DNA of 25,615 nucleotides from [Eubacterium] saphenum. Lineage in GTDB: Bacteria; Bacillota; Clostridia; Oscillospirales; Ruminococcaceae. Within the stretch, counting starts at the first letter, position 1, and each line of letters begins with the position of its first letter. Below are positions 15,195 through 21,965 of the stretch, piece by piece. The stretch is taken from NCBI GenBank assembly GCA_004554555.1, contig SFLN01000015.1:1-25615 (forward strand), read 5' to 3'. A program made the translations under genes and the position numbers. The notes under the pieces are model-generated. The model searched no databases and had not been told where the DNA came from. It was given only the letters and a program-made list of their open reading frames with translations.

Positions 15195-15405
15195 ATGTGC
15201 AAAAGCCAACGCTTTTCGGTCACGCAAACCCCGCCGGCTTGGGAGCAACTCGTGCTTCTCCCACGCGCCAATTCCGCTCTCTGCGACTATCGCAGCGAAA
15301 TTGCCGCAAACCGCAAGGCAACCCACGCTGACTCGGGCGCAACTCGACCTTTCGTTCACGCCCCGCTCATTTCCGCTCTCTGCCCCTCTCTAAATTTGCA
15401 CGCCG
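15195..15405 (-). pseudogene. Two degenerate fragments like radical SAM gene 5' end
   Basis: Read leftward, 15405 to about 15320 and again about 15290 to 15197 each resemble the first ~100 bases around the start of the radical SAM gene at 21720. Both share blocks such as GTGAAC/GTGGGA, CGAGTTG, CCCGAG or CCAAG, GGGTT and, in the second, TTGGCTTTTGC. The reading frame is broken (TGA soon after the ATG in the first). A 55-aa frame, GTG 15359 to stop 15192, spans both but has no family resemblance. A small hairpin CTGCGA-TAG-TCGCAG separates them. These are remnants, not working genes; the alignment was made by eye. Confidence 0.5.
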
Positions 15406-15411
15406 CCCGCT

Positions 15412-15537
15412 CGCGGTTCTCGTTTGTTTTGCCGAAGGCAAAACCACGGCGCAAAGCGCCGTGAAATTTGCGAAGCAAATTTAAACGAGAACCGCGGCTT
15501 TTCCGAATCCACCCCGTAGGGGTGGGTGAGGAAAAGC
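15412..15537. repeat. Cloverleaf structured repeat, copy 2
   Basis: Same orientation and length as copy 1, 361 bases further on. The cloverleaf is 15412-15496 and the second hairpin part 15497-15537. Two changes against copy 1: the middle hairpin loop is AAA instead of GAA, and one T becomes C at the base of the small hairpin, turning a T-G pair into C-G. Its left flank TTGCACGCCGCCCGCT is identical to that of copy 3. It ends just before the stop of the leftward gene at 15555 and could shape that transcript's 3' end. Confidence 0.92.
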
Positions 15538-15554
15538 ACACGCAGGAAGCCCTG

Positions 15555-16289
15555 TTATTTCCAGTTTCTGTTGTAGCTCACGCTCGGTTCTTCAAGGGCG
15601 GGGTTTGAGGTGTGGAGCTTTTTGCGCTTTTGCACCGAAACATAGTCCGAGATGTTGAACGGCTTCTTTTCGGGGGTGTTCTTGAACTGCTCCCAGTAAA
15701 AGTTCACGGACTTCTCCAACTTTTTCGTGTTCCCGAAGCGGTCTTTGATGACAAGCGTCGGAATTACCTCAAAAAGACGTGTGTTTAGCTCCGCGCTGTC
15801 AAATTCAAGGTTTCCGTCCTCGGAAACGTGATATCCGAGACGGTCGGTTTCCTGAAAATACTCGCGTATTTCTCCCGTGAACGTGAGGTTGTGCGGGGCG
15901 GTTTTCGGGTCGCGCAAAACGGCGGTCAGCTTGTCAAAAGGTATGTAATAAAGCCGCCGCAGGATTATCCTGTCGCCGAAACGCACAAATTCCCCCGCGT
16001 ACTCGCTGAACACCATTCCCTTTGGCAGAAAATCAAAGTAGGTGTATTTGCTGTGGCGGCGCTTGCGTTTTTCCGTTATATACACCGCAGAAAATGCGAA
16101 AATCATTCCCAGAAGCACAAGTCCCCCGATAACCACAAGCAGCAGGTACACGATATCCGAGCCGAAATTCAGCACAATGTTTACCGTGCAAAACGTGCAG
16201 ACCGCAAAAACCGACATCACCGCAAGTATCATCATATGCCGCAGCCGCGCGGTGTATTTCGCGATTTCCGCGTGGAAAAAGTACTTCAA
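15555..16289 (-). CDS. Hypothetical two-pass membrane protein
   Basis: This 244-aa protein is of unknown family. Two hydrophobic segments lie at about 20-40 and 46-70, followed by a basic KRKRRHSK stretch and a long soluble C-terminal domain, so the bulk is probably cytoplasmic. It resembles bacterial proteins with a small PH-like (YcxB/YdbT-style) domain after paired membrane helices, but I would not name it. The start is a TTG (16289) with a weak AAGTGA site; no ATG or GTG lies upstream in frame before a stop. It sits 44 bases after the cation transporter gene and is probably in its operon. Confidence 0.72.
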   Translation of the reverse strand: MKYFFHAEIAKYTARLRHMMILAVMSVFAVCTFCTVNIVLNFGSDIVYLLLVVIGGLVLLGMIFAFSAVYITEKRKRRHSKYTYFDFLPKGMVFSEYAGEFVRFGDRIILRRLYYIPFDKLTAVLRDPKTAPHNLTFTGEIREYFQETDRLGYHVSEDGNLEFDSAELNTRLFEVIPTLVIKDRFGNTKKLEKSVNFYWEQFKNTPEKKPFNISDYVSVQKRKKLHTSNPALEEPSVSYNRNWK

Positions 16290-16333
16290 AAAATCACTTC
16301 TTTTCTCGCTGTTTGCTGTTTCTCGTTATTTCG

Positions 16334-17527
16334 TTATTCTTCGCGTCCCGAGGATTTCGGTATGCTTGCAAAACCGCTGTCAAAGGAAATTATACAGCGG
16401 CAATCGGGAAATTTCACCGACATAAACCGCGAAATTTCCTCCTTCAGTTCCTGCTCCGACAAGCCGCTGTCGGGCGGCGCCACGCAGTCGAAAATTACCT
16501 TTGTTTCATCGGCGGCAGGTATTGTCCGCAGGTCGTGGATGGTTATCCGCTCATCGATTTTCTTCACTATCTCGCAAAGCTCAGCGTTAAGTTGTCCCTC
16601 AAGGCTGCCGCCCGAGGCAATCGGGTCCGGGTGAACCAGCATATTCAGTCCGTCGTGCAGGAAATCCCGCTCGATTTTGTCGATAATTTCGTGGCACTCG
16701 GTGAGTGTCATCTCTTCGGGAACTTCAACGTGTACCGACGCAAACTGCCGTCCCGGACCGTAGTCGTGTATCATCAAATCGTGCGTTCCCACAACTCCCT
16801 CATACGAGAGTATCTTCTCGCGTATCTTCTCAACCTGTTCCTCGTCGGGCGCTTTTCCCAAAAGCGGGCTCATTGCTTCCTTGATAAGTCCAACGCCGCT
16901 GTACAAAATGAAAATCGCAACCGCCGCCGCCATTATTCCGTCCAGCTTTACCCCGAAAAAGTGTGAAATCAAGAATGCCGCGAGAACCGTGCTCGTTGTG
17001 ATAACATCGTTTCGGCTGTCCGCAGAGGTCGCGCGAAGCGTTTCGGAGTGTATTTTTTTGTCCAGCTTTCGGTTGAAGAGCATCATCCAGAATTTCACCA
17101 AAATCGATACTCCCAGCACCGCCGCCGGCAAAATCCCAAACTCAACCTCAGTTGGATTTATGATTTTGTCAATACCGTCGCGCAGCAGCTCAAAGCCGAT
17201 TGCAATAATCAGCGCCGCTACCATAAATCCCGCTAAGTATTCGTATCTGCCGTGCCCGTAGGGGTGCTCGCGGTCAGCAGATTTTTCGCTCAGCTTGAAA
17301 CCAATCAGGCTGATCACGCTCGACGACGCGTCCGACAGGTTGTTCGCAGCGTCCGCGGTTATCGAAACGCTCCCCGACAACATTCCCGCAATGAACTTCC
17401 CCACGCAGAGCAAAACGTTACAGCAAATCCCGACCTTCCCCGAGAGCTTTCCGTATGCCGTCCTCACCGACGGATTTTCCACGTTTTCATAATCTTTTAC
17501 AAACGTCTTTACAAGTAAATTCGTCAT
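16334..17527 (-). CDS. Cation diffusion facilitator, likely Mn/Fe-type exporter
   Basis: This 397-aa CDF-family proton/metal antiporter has six membrane helices in the first ~230 residues, including the HPYGHGRYEYLAG signature. The site residues are Asn62/Asp66 in TM2 (ANNLSD) and Asp170/Asp174 in TM5 (ADSRND). The N-D/D-D pattern, instead of the D-D/H-D of zinc exporters, matches manganese-type CDFs such as MntE; this is inference from known families. After the usual cytoplasmic dimer domain a second ~100-residue domain follows, making it longer than the common ~300 aa, as in many Clostridia. The start at 17527 has GGGAG five bases upstream. Confidence 0.9.
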   Translation of the reverse strand: MTNLLVKTFVKDYENVENPSVRTAYGKLSGKVGICCNVLLCVGKFIAGMLSGSVSITADAANNLSDASSSVISLIGFKLSEKSADREHPYGHGRYEYLAGFMVAALIIAIGFELLRDGIDKIINPTEVEFGILPAAVLGVSILVKFWMMLFNRKLDKKIHSETLRATSADSRNDVITTSTVLAAFLISHFFGVKLDGIMAAAVAIFILYSGVGLIKEAMSPLLGKAPDEEQVEKIREKILSYEGVVGTHDLMIHDYGPGRQFASVHVEVPEEMTLTECHEIIDKIERDFLHDGLNMLVHPDPIASGGSLEGQLNAELCEIVKKIDERITIHDLRTIPAADETKVIFDCVAPPDSGLSEQELKEEISRFMSVKFPDCRCIISFDSGFASIPKSSGREE

Positions 17528-17567
17528 AATTTCTCCCGCCCAATATGTAAAATTTTGTTTTATTTTC

Positions 17568-17597
17568 ATTATATCACCAGGATATGCGGTTAGTCAA
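17568..17597 (-). promoter_or_regulatory. Promoter of the CDF transporter gene
   Basis: Read leftward: TTGACT (17597-17592), an 18-base spacer and TATAAT (17573-17568), about 40 bases before the start. It is back to back with the thiamine promoter at 17634. I saw no clear MntR-type palindrome or Mn riboswitch. Confidence 0.82.
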
Positions 17598-17633
17598 GCG
17601 CAACATTTAACTTTTTTCCGAGGCTTTTCACCC

Positions 17634-17662
17634 TTGACAAAGCAGACAAAATGTGATAGAAT
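17634..17662 (+). promoter_or_regulatory. Promoter of the thiamine operon
   Basis: TTGACA (17634-17639), a 17-base spacer and TAGAAT (17657-17662). The predicted start of transcription, around 17669, falls right at the first base pairs of the TPP riboswitch. Confidence 0.88.
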
Positions 17663-17668
17663 AGAAGT

Positions 17669-17870
17669 GTGCCGGGGGTACTTTATTTAAGTAAAGTTGA
17701 GAGAACGATTATGTTAGACTGTCGAGAAATCGTCAGATGCGATGAAACAGTACTTCGGCTAGGCTTTGTGCCTGCCGAAGTACTGTTGAAGAAGCAGATG
17801 GCGGTTTATCGGCAGTCGTCAGATGTTCAACCCTTTGAACCTGTTGGTTAATACCATCGAAGGAAGGCGG
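17669..17870 (+). ncRNA. TPP riboswitch (Thi box) with long P3 arm
   Basis: The conserved TPP-binding blocks are present. TTGAGAGA (17697-17704) is the pyrimidine-sensing side, with a P2 hairpin ACTTTA/TAAAGT before it. CCCTTTGAACCTG (17831-17843) and GGTTAATACCATCGAAGGAAGG form the other side. P1 is short (GCC 17671 with GGC 17866). Between the blocks is an arm of about 120 nt instead of a few: GAAC/GTTC (17703, 17825), GACTG/CAGTC (17717, 17813), an 11-of-12 pair helix (17723-17734 with 17800-17811) and a 13-bp hairpin (17747-17759 with 17774-17786) with four more pairs above one bulge. It should switch off thiDCE when TPP is plentiful. Confidence 0.93.
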
Positions 17871-17886
17871 ATTTTGCTGAATGAAA

Positions 17887-17912
17887 TCCTCGCTTTTCGC
17901 GGGGACTTTTTT
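17887..17912 (+). terminator. Riboswitch-controlled terminator
   Basis: TCCTCGC (17887-17893) pairs with GCGGGGA (17899-17905), followed by CTTTTTT. GGATTT (17869-17874) can instead pair with AAATCC (17884-17889), an antiterminator that takes three bases of the terminator stem and touches the P1 strand of the aptamer. This fits a transcriptional OFF switch ahead of thiD. Confidence 0.88.
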
Positions 17913-17926
17913 GTTGGAGGTAGTTT

Positions 17927-18754
17927 ATGCAAAGCGTAAAAAAATGCCTTACAATAGCAGGCTCCGACTGCTCGGGCGGCGCGGGTATCCAGGCTGACCT
18001 CAAAACCTTCGCGGCTCATAAGTGCTACGGCGCAAGCGTTATCACGTCCGTTGTCGCCGAGAATACCTCGCGCGTTATCTCCGTGTTCAACCTCCCCGCC
18101 GATGAAGTCGAAAAACAGCTCGACGCGGTTTTTGAGGACATCGAAATCGACGCAGTTAAACTCGGTATGCTCCCAACAGCCGATATTGTGAAATCGGTTG
18201 CCAAAAAGCTCTCGCAGTACAAGCCTAACCACATCGTCTGCGACCCCGTGCTTGTCGCCACAAGCGGCGACGCGCTCTCCGACAGCGGTATTATACCCGC
18301 TTATATCGAGCACATCTTCCCCATTGTCGATTTGCTCACGCCAAATATCCCCGAAGCCGAAAGCTTCACGGGCGACAAGATAAACGATATCAACGATATG
18401 AAGGCTGCCGCTAAAAAAATCGCTGCGCTCGGTGTTAAAGCGGTGCTCGTTAAGGGCGGTCACCTCGGCGCAGGTCACGCAACCGATATCCTCCTCTACG
18501 AAAATATCCCGAACAACGAGCCTATGCTGATAAAAGCTGTCAAAATCGACTCCCCGAATACCCACGGGACAGGCTGCTCGCTCTCCTCGGCTATCGCCTC
18601 AAATCTTGCCCGCGGTTTCGCCCTCGGCGGCGCGGTTTTCTCCGCAAAGGACTTCATCACCGAGGCAATCACGCACTCCTACACCGTCGGTAAAGGTCAC
18701 AGCCCCGTTAACCATTTCTACGCGCTTTGGGATAAAAAGGATAAGGCGAGATAA
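17927..18754 (+). CDS. thiD: HMP/HMP-P kinase ThiD
   Basis: This 275-aa ribokinase-fold kinase phosphorylates hydroxymethylpyrimidine and HMP-phosphate to HMP-PP, the pyrimidine half of thiamine. The N-terminal TIAGSDCSGGAGIQADLKTF, the central KLGMLPTADIV, and the C-terminal HGTGCSLSSAIA with its anion hole and catalytic region are intact. The length fits the family (about 260-280). GGAGG lies six bases before the ATG. It is the first gene after the TPP riboswitch and is followed by thiC after 60 bases. Confidence 0.97.
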   Translation: MQSVKKCLTIAGSDCSGGAGIQADLKTFAAHKCYGASVITSVVAENTSRVISVFNLPADEVEKQLDAVFEDIEIDAVKLGMLPTADIVKSVAKKLSQYKPNHIVCDPVLVATSGDALSDSGIIPAYIEHIFPIVDLLTPNIPEAESFTGDKINDINDMKAAAKKIAALGVKAVLVKGGHLGAGHATDILLYENIPNNEPMLIKAVKIDSPNTHGTGCSLSSAIASNLARGFALGGAVFSAKDFITEAITHSYTVGKGHSPVNHFYALWDKKDKAR

Positions 18755-18814
18755 ATTACGAATATTTTCGGCTGTCGGTTTCGGCAAGCCGATTTTATAG
18801 AAAGGTGCATTAAA

Positions 18815-20128
18815 ATGAGAGAATACGCAACACAAATGGAAGCGGCTAAAAAGGGAATTATCACTCCCGAGATGAAAATTGTCGCTGAGAAAGAATACTG
18901 GGACGCAGAAAAAATCCGCGAAAAGGTCGCGACAGGCGAAATCTGTATTCCCGCGAACGTTAACCACAAGTCGCTTTCGCCCGAGGGTATCGGCGGCGGT
19001 CTTCGCACGAAAATCAACGTCAATCTCGGCATTTCCGGTGACGCGAAGGACTATGACCTCGAAATGCAGAAGGTCGATATGTCCATAAAATTCGGCGCGG
19101 AGGCTATCATGGATTTGTCGAATTACGGCAAAACCAACACGTTCAGAAAAGAACTTGTCGCTAAATCGCCCGCGATGATTGGCACGGTGCCCATGTATGA
19201 CGCTATCGGTTATCTTGAAAAGGATTTGCTCGATATCAAGGCCGAGGATTTCCTCAAGGTTGTCCGCGCGCACGCAGAAGAGGGCGTGGACTTTATGACA
19301 ATTCACGCAGGTATCAACCGCCGCGCCGTTGAGGCTTTCCGCCGCGACCCGCGCAAGATGAACATAGTTTCACGCGGCGGCTCGCTTTTGTTCGCTTGGA
19401 TGATGATGACGGGCAACGAAAACCCGTTCTATGAGTTCTACGACGATGTTCTCGAAATTTTGAGAGAATACGATGTGACAATTTCCCTCGGTGACGCGCT
19501 CCGCCCCGGCTGTATCGACGACAGCACCGACGCGGGACAGATTGCTGAGCTTATCGAGCTTGGTGCGCTCACCGAAAGAGCTTGGGAGAAGGACGTTCAG
19601 GTTATGGTTGAGGGCCCCGGGCACATGGCAATGAACGAGATTGCCGCGAATATGCAGCTCCAGAAGCGTATCTGCCACAACGCGCCGTTCTACGTTCTCG
19701 GTCCGCTTGTAACCGATATTTTCCCCGGCTACGACCACATAACCTCCGCTATCGGCGGGGCAATCGCTGCCGCTTCGGGCGCGGATTTCCTCTGCTACGT
19801 TACTCCCGCAGAGCACCTCAGACTGCCCGATTTGAGCGACGTTAAGGAGGGCATCATCGCAAGCAAAATCGCCGCGCACGCTGCCGATATCGCAAAGGGC
19901 GTTCCTCACGCGCGCGATAAGGATAACGAAATGGCTGCCGCGCGTCATGTGCTTGACTGGGACGAGATGTTCAAAATCGCCGTTGACGAGGAAAAGGCGC
20001 GCGCGTATTTCGAGAGCACGCCGCCCGCTGACCGTCACACCTGCTCGATGTGCGGAAAAATGTGCGCTGTCAGAACCACGAATATGATTTTAGAGGGTAA
20101 AGAAGTAAAATTCTGCTCCGAAAAGTAA
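18815..20128 (+). CDS. thiC: Phosphomethylpyrimidine synthase ThiC
   Basis: This 437-aa radical SAM enzyme turns aminoimidazole ribotide into HMP-phosphate. It is the shorter, Clostridia-like form without the N-terminal extra domain of the ~630-aa proteobacterial enzyme. Typical blocks include GIGGGLRTKINVNLG, EGPGHMAMNEI and FPGYDHITSAIGGA. The C-terminal cluster motif is CSMCGKMC, CX2CX3C, one residue shorter in the second gap than the textbook CX2CX4C; I believe this occurs in related anaerobes but cannot check. AAAGGTG precedes the ATG. A weak hairpin (18769-18791) sits in the thiD-thiC gap. Confidence 0.97.
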   Translation: MREYATQMEAAKKGIITPEMKIVAEKEYWDAEKIREKVATGEICIPANVNHKSLSPEGIGGGLRTKINVNLGISGDAKDYDLEMQKVDMSIKFGAEAIMDLSNYGKTNTFRKELVAKSPAMIGTVPMYDAIGYLEKDLLDIKAEDFLKVVRAHAEEGVDFMTIHAGINRRAVEAFRRDPRKMNIVSRGGSLLFAWMMMTGNENPFYEFYDDVLEILREYDVTISLGDALRPGCIDDSTDAGQIAELIELGALTERAWEKDVQVMVEGPGHMAMNEIAANMQLQKRICHNAPFYVLGPLVTDIFPGYDHITSAIGGAIAAASGADFLCYVTPAEHLRLPDLSDVKEGIIASKIAAHAADIAKGVPHARDKDNEMAAARHVLDWDEMFKIAVDEEKARAYFESTPPADRHTCSMCGKMCAVRTTNMILEGKEVKFCSEK

Positions 20129-20133
20129 AAAAA

Positions 20134-20163
20134 TTCCCCCGCAATTGTGGGGGATTTCTTTTG
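20134..20163 (+). terminator. Hairpin between thiC and thiE
   Basis: TCCCCC/GGGGGA (20135-20140 with 20149-20154), an 8-nt loop, then TTTCTTTT. It looks like a leaky terminator that would lower thiE expression relative to thiC. No new promoter is seen in the 45-base gap. Confidence 0.65.
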
Positions 20164-20173
20164 AGAGGTTTTT

Positions 20174-20806
20174 ATGGACAAGAAAAAAATCGACTACACG
20201 CTCTATTTCGTCACCGACCGCGAGCTGATGTCCTGCGATACCGTTGAGCAATCGGTTGAGCGGGCAATCGACGGCGGCGCTTCGGTTATTCAGCTTCGCG
20301 AGAAGAATTTGTCGTCGCGCGAGTTTTACGAAACGGCGCTGCGGGTGCTCGAAATCACGAAGCCGCGCGGCGTTCCGCTCATCATCAACGACCGGCTTGA
20401 CATCTGTCTTGCGGCTGGCGCGGACGGCGTTCACCTCGGGCAGTCGGATATTCCGTGCAAAATCGCGCGGGAAATTCTCGGTGCGGGCAAAATTATCGGC
20501 GTTTCCTCGCACAATCCAGCTGAAGCGGCGCAGGCGCAAGCGGACGGCGCGGATTATCTAGGAGTCGGCGCGGCTTTTTGCACGTCAACGAAAACGAATA
20601 CAACGCCCGTTACTCCCGAAACTATTCTTGCAATCCGCAAGGCGGTCACGCTTCCGTTTGTCGTTATCGGCGGCGTGAACGAGAAAAATATCTCGCAGCT
20701 CTACGGTCTTGGGATAAACGGTGCCGCTGTTGTTTCGGCAATCTGCGCAAAGCCCGATATTACCGCGGCTGCGCGTGAAATGAGAAAAGCTGCGGAAAAG
20801 CTGTAA
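20174..20806 (+). CDS. thiE: Thiamine-phosphate synthase ThiE
   Basis: This 210-aa TIM-barrel enzyme joins HMP-PP and thiazole phosphate to thiamine phosphate. The motifs VIQLREKNLSSREF, LIINDRLDICLAAGADGVHLGQ, IIGVSSHN and the phosphate-binding VVIGGVNEKN near the end are all present, and the length is standard. GAGAGGT lies just before the ATG. It is the last gene of the rightward thiamine operon. Its stop is only five bases from the stop of the converging radical SAM gene, with no terminator between. No thiazole gene (thiG, thiH, thiF, thiS, thiM) is in the window. Confidence 0.96.
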   Translation: MDKKKIDYTLYFVTDRELMSCDTVEQSVERAIDGGASVIQLREKNLSSREFYETALRVLEITKPRGVPLIINDRLDICLAAGADGVHLGQSDIPCKIAREILGAGKIIGVSSHNPAEAAQAQADGADYLGVGAAFCTSTKTNTTPVTPETILAIRKAVTLPFVVIGGVNEKNISQLYGLGINGAAVVSAICAKPDITAAAREMRKAAEKL

Positions 20807-20811
20807 ATCAA

Positions 20812-21720
20812 TCAAATTCCCGTGAAATCAAAGCCCGGCGTGTACTCCTCTTTCGCCGAGCTTTTTTCCTGCATAAATCCCTGCAAGCCCGCTTCCAGCA
20901 CCGTGTCAAGCGCTTTTTGATACTCAAATGTGGTTATTCTTCGGTTCATTTTTTTGAACTCGGGATTGGTTTTCACCTCGCCAAACGGCGTGTACTGGCT
21001 CATCAGGCTGAACAGAATTTCCCCGCCAAACCGCTCTCCAACGCGCTTTATCACCTCAACGCTGTCCTTGTAGCAATTCGGCAGCACCAAGTGCCGCACG
21101 ATTGTTCCTTTTTTCATAATCTCACCGTTTTCATCGAAAACCGGCTTTCCCGTTTGCCTCACCATCTCGGAAACTGCGCTCATTGCCGTTTCAAAATAAT
21201 TCTGCGCGCTCGACAGCTTCACCGCAAGCTCGTCATCGAAATATTTCACATCGGGCAGATAAATATCCACAAGTCCCTCCAGCATTTTCAGCGTTTCCAC
21301 TCGCTCGTAGCCGCCGCTGTTGTACACAATCGGCACCCGCAATCCCTGTTTTCTCGCCAGCTCCAGCGAACTTATTATCTGCGGAACAAAGTGCGTTGGA
21401 TTTACGAGATTTATATTCAGCGCGCCCTGTTCTTCCAGCTCTAGAAAAATCTCGGCGAGCCGCTCCACGCTTATTTCTTTACCTTTTTTTCCGCGGCTAA
21501 TCTCGTTATTCTGGCAGAATTTACACCTCATCACGCACCCTGAGAAAAACACCGCGCCGCTCCCGCTTTCGCCCGAAATGCACGGCTCCTCCCAAAAGTG
21601 AAGCCCTGCTCTTGCCGCGACAATCCTCTCGCCCATTCCGCAAAAGCCAGCCTTCTCCGACCGGTCAACCCTGCACCGTCTCGGGCACAACTCGCACTTT
21701 CTGTTCACGCTCTCGTTCAT
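20812..21720 (-). CDS. PflX-like radical SAM protein
   Basis: This 302-aa radical SAM protein resembles PflX and the pyruvate formate-lyase-activating-like family; the true substrate is unknown. The N-terminus holds an extra Cys set (Cys9, Cys12, Cys16, Cys27 in CELCPRRC and GFCGMGE), followed by the SAM cluster GCVMRCKFCQN (Cys62, 66, 69). A (beta/alpha) core with NPTHFVPQI, YNSGGYERVETL and DIYLPDVKY follows. The start ATG 21720 begins the family-like N-terminus. The frame stays open 56 codons further upstream, but only because it reads through cloverleaf repeat copy 3. The ribosome site (GAGGAGCAGG) is a little far from the ATG. Confidence 0.88.
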   Translation of the reverse strand: MNESVNRKCELCPRRCRVDRSEKAGFCGMGERIVAARAGLHFWEEPCISGESGSGAVFFSGCVMRCKFCQNNEISRGKKGKEISVERLAEIFLELEEQGALNINLVNPTHFVPQIISSLELARKQGLRVPIVYNSGGYERVETLKMLEGLVDIYLPDVKYFDDELAVKLSSAQNYFETAMSAVSEMVRQTGKPVFDENGEIMKKGTIVRHLVLPNCYKDSVEVIKRVGERFGGEILFSLMSQYTPFGEVKTNPEFKKMNRRITTFEYQKALDTVLEAGLQGFMQEKSSAKEEYTPGFDFTGI

Positions 21721-21760
21721 CTCGATTCCTGCTCCTCTCCAAGATTGCACGCCGCCCGCT

Positions 21761-21886
21761 CGCGGTTCTCGTTTGTTTTGCCGAAGGCAAAACCACGGCG
21801 CGCAGCGCCGTGAAATTTGCGAAGCAAATTTAAACGAGAACCGCGGCTTTTCCGAATCTACCCCGTAGGGGTGGGTGAGGAAAAGC
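21761..21886. repeat. Cloverleaf structured repeat, copy 3
   Basis: The cloverleaf is 21761-21845 and the second hairpin part 21846-21886. All four helices are identical to copy 1; the middle hairpin loop is GCA instead of GAA. It shares the left flank TTGCACGCCGCCCGCT with copy 2. The right flank differs from the other copies within eight or nine bases (ACACGCAGCGCGCCCG). It starts 40 bases upstream of the radical SAM start codon, so it may lie in that gene's leader. Confidence 0.92.
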
Positions 21887-21917
21887 ACACGCAGCGCGCC
21901 CGTTGTAATAAAACTGC

Positions 21918-21954
21918 AAAAACCAAAAGCCGCCTCGCGTCCTTGCTTGGCGGC
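21918..21954 (-). terminator. Terminator of the flagellar gene run
   Basis: Read leftward, GCCGCC (21954-21949) pairs with GGCGGC (21934-21929) over a 14-nt loop, then TTTTGGTTTTT. It begins 12 bases after the stop of the FliT/FlgN-like gene and ends the fliD-fliS-chaperone transcript. Confidence 0.75.
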
Positions 21955-21965
21955 AATTTGTTTGA

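Noticed and set aside
14996..15271. 91-aa leftward ORF upstream of ilvE
   Set aside because: It reads through repeat copy 1 and the degenerate fragment; open frame is a by-product of the palindromes.
15051..21886. CRISPR array
   Set aside because: Only three copies, unevenly spaced (361 and 6349 bases), no spacers and no cas genes.
21721..21888. N-terminal extension of 56 residues on the radical SAM protein
   Set aside because: It is translated from cloverleaf copy 3. The same peptide frame appears in copy 1 without a gene, and the family N-terminus starts at 21720.
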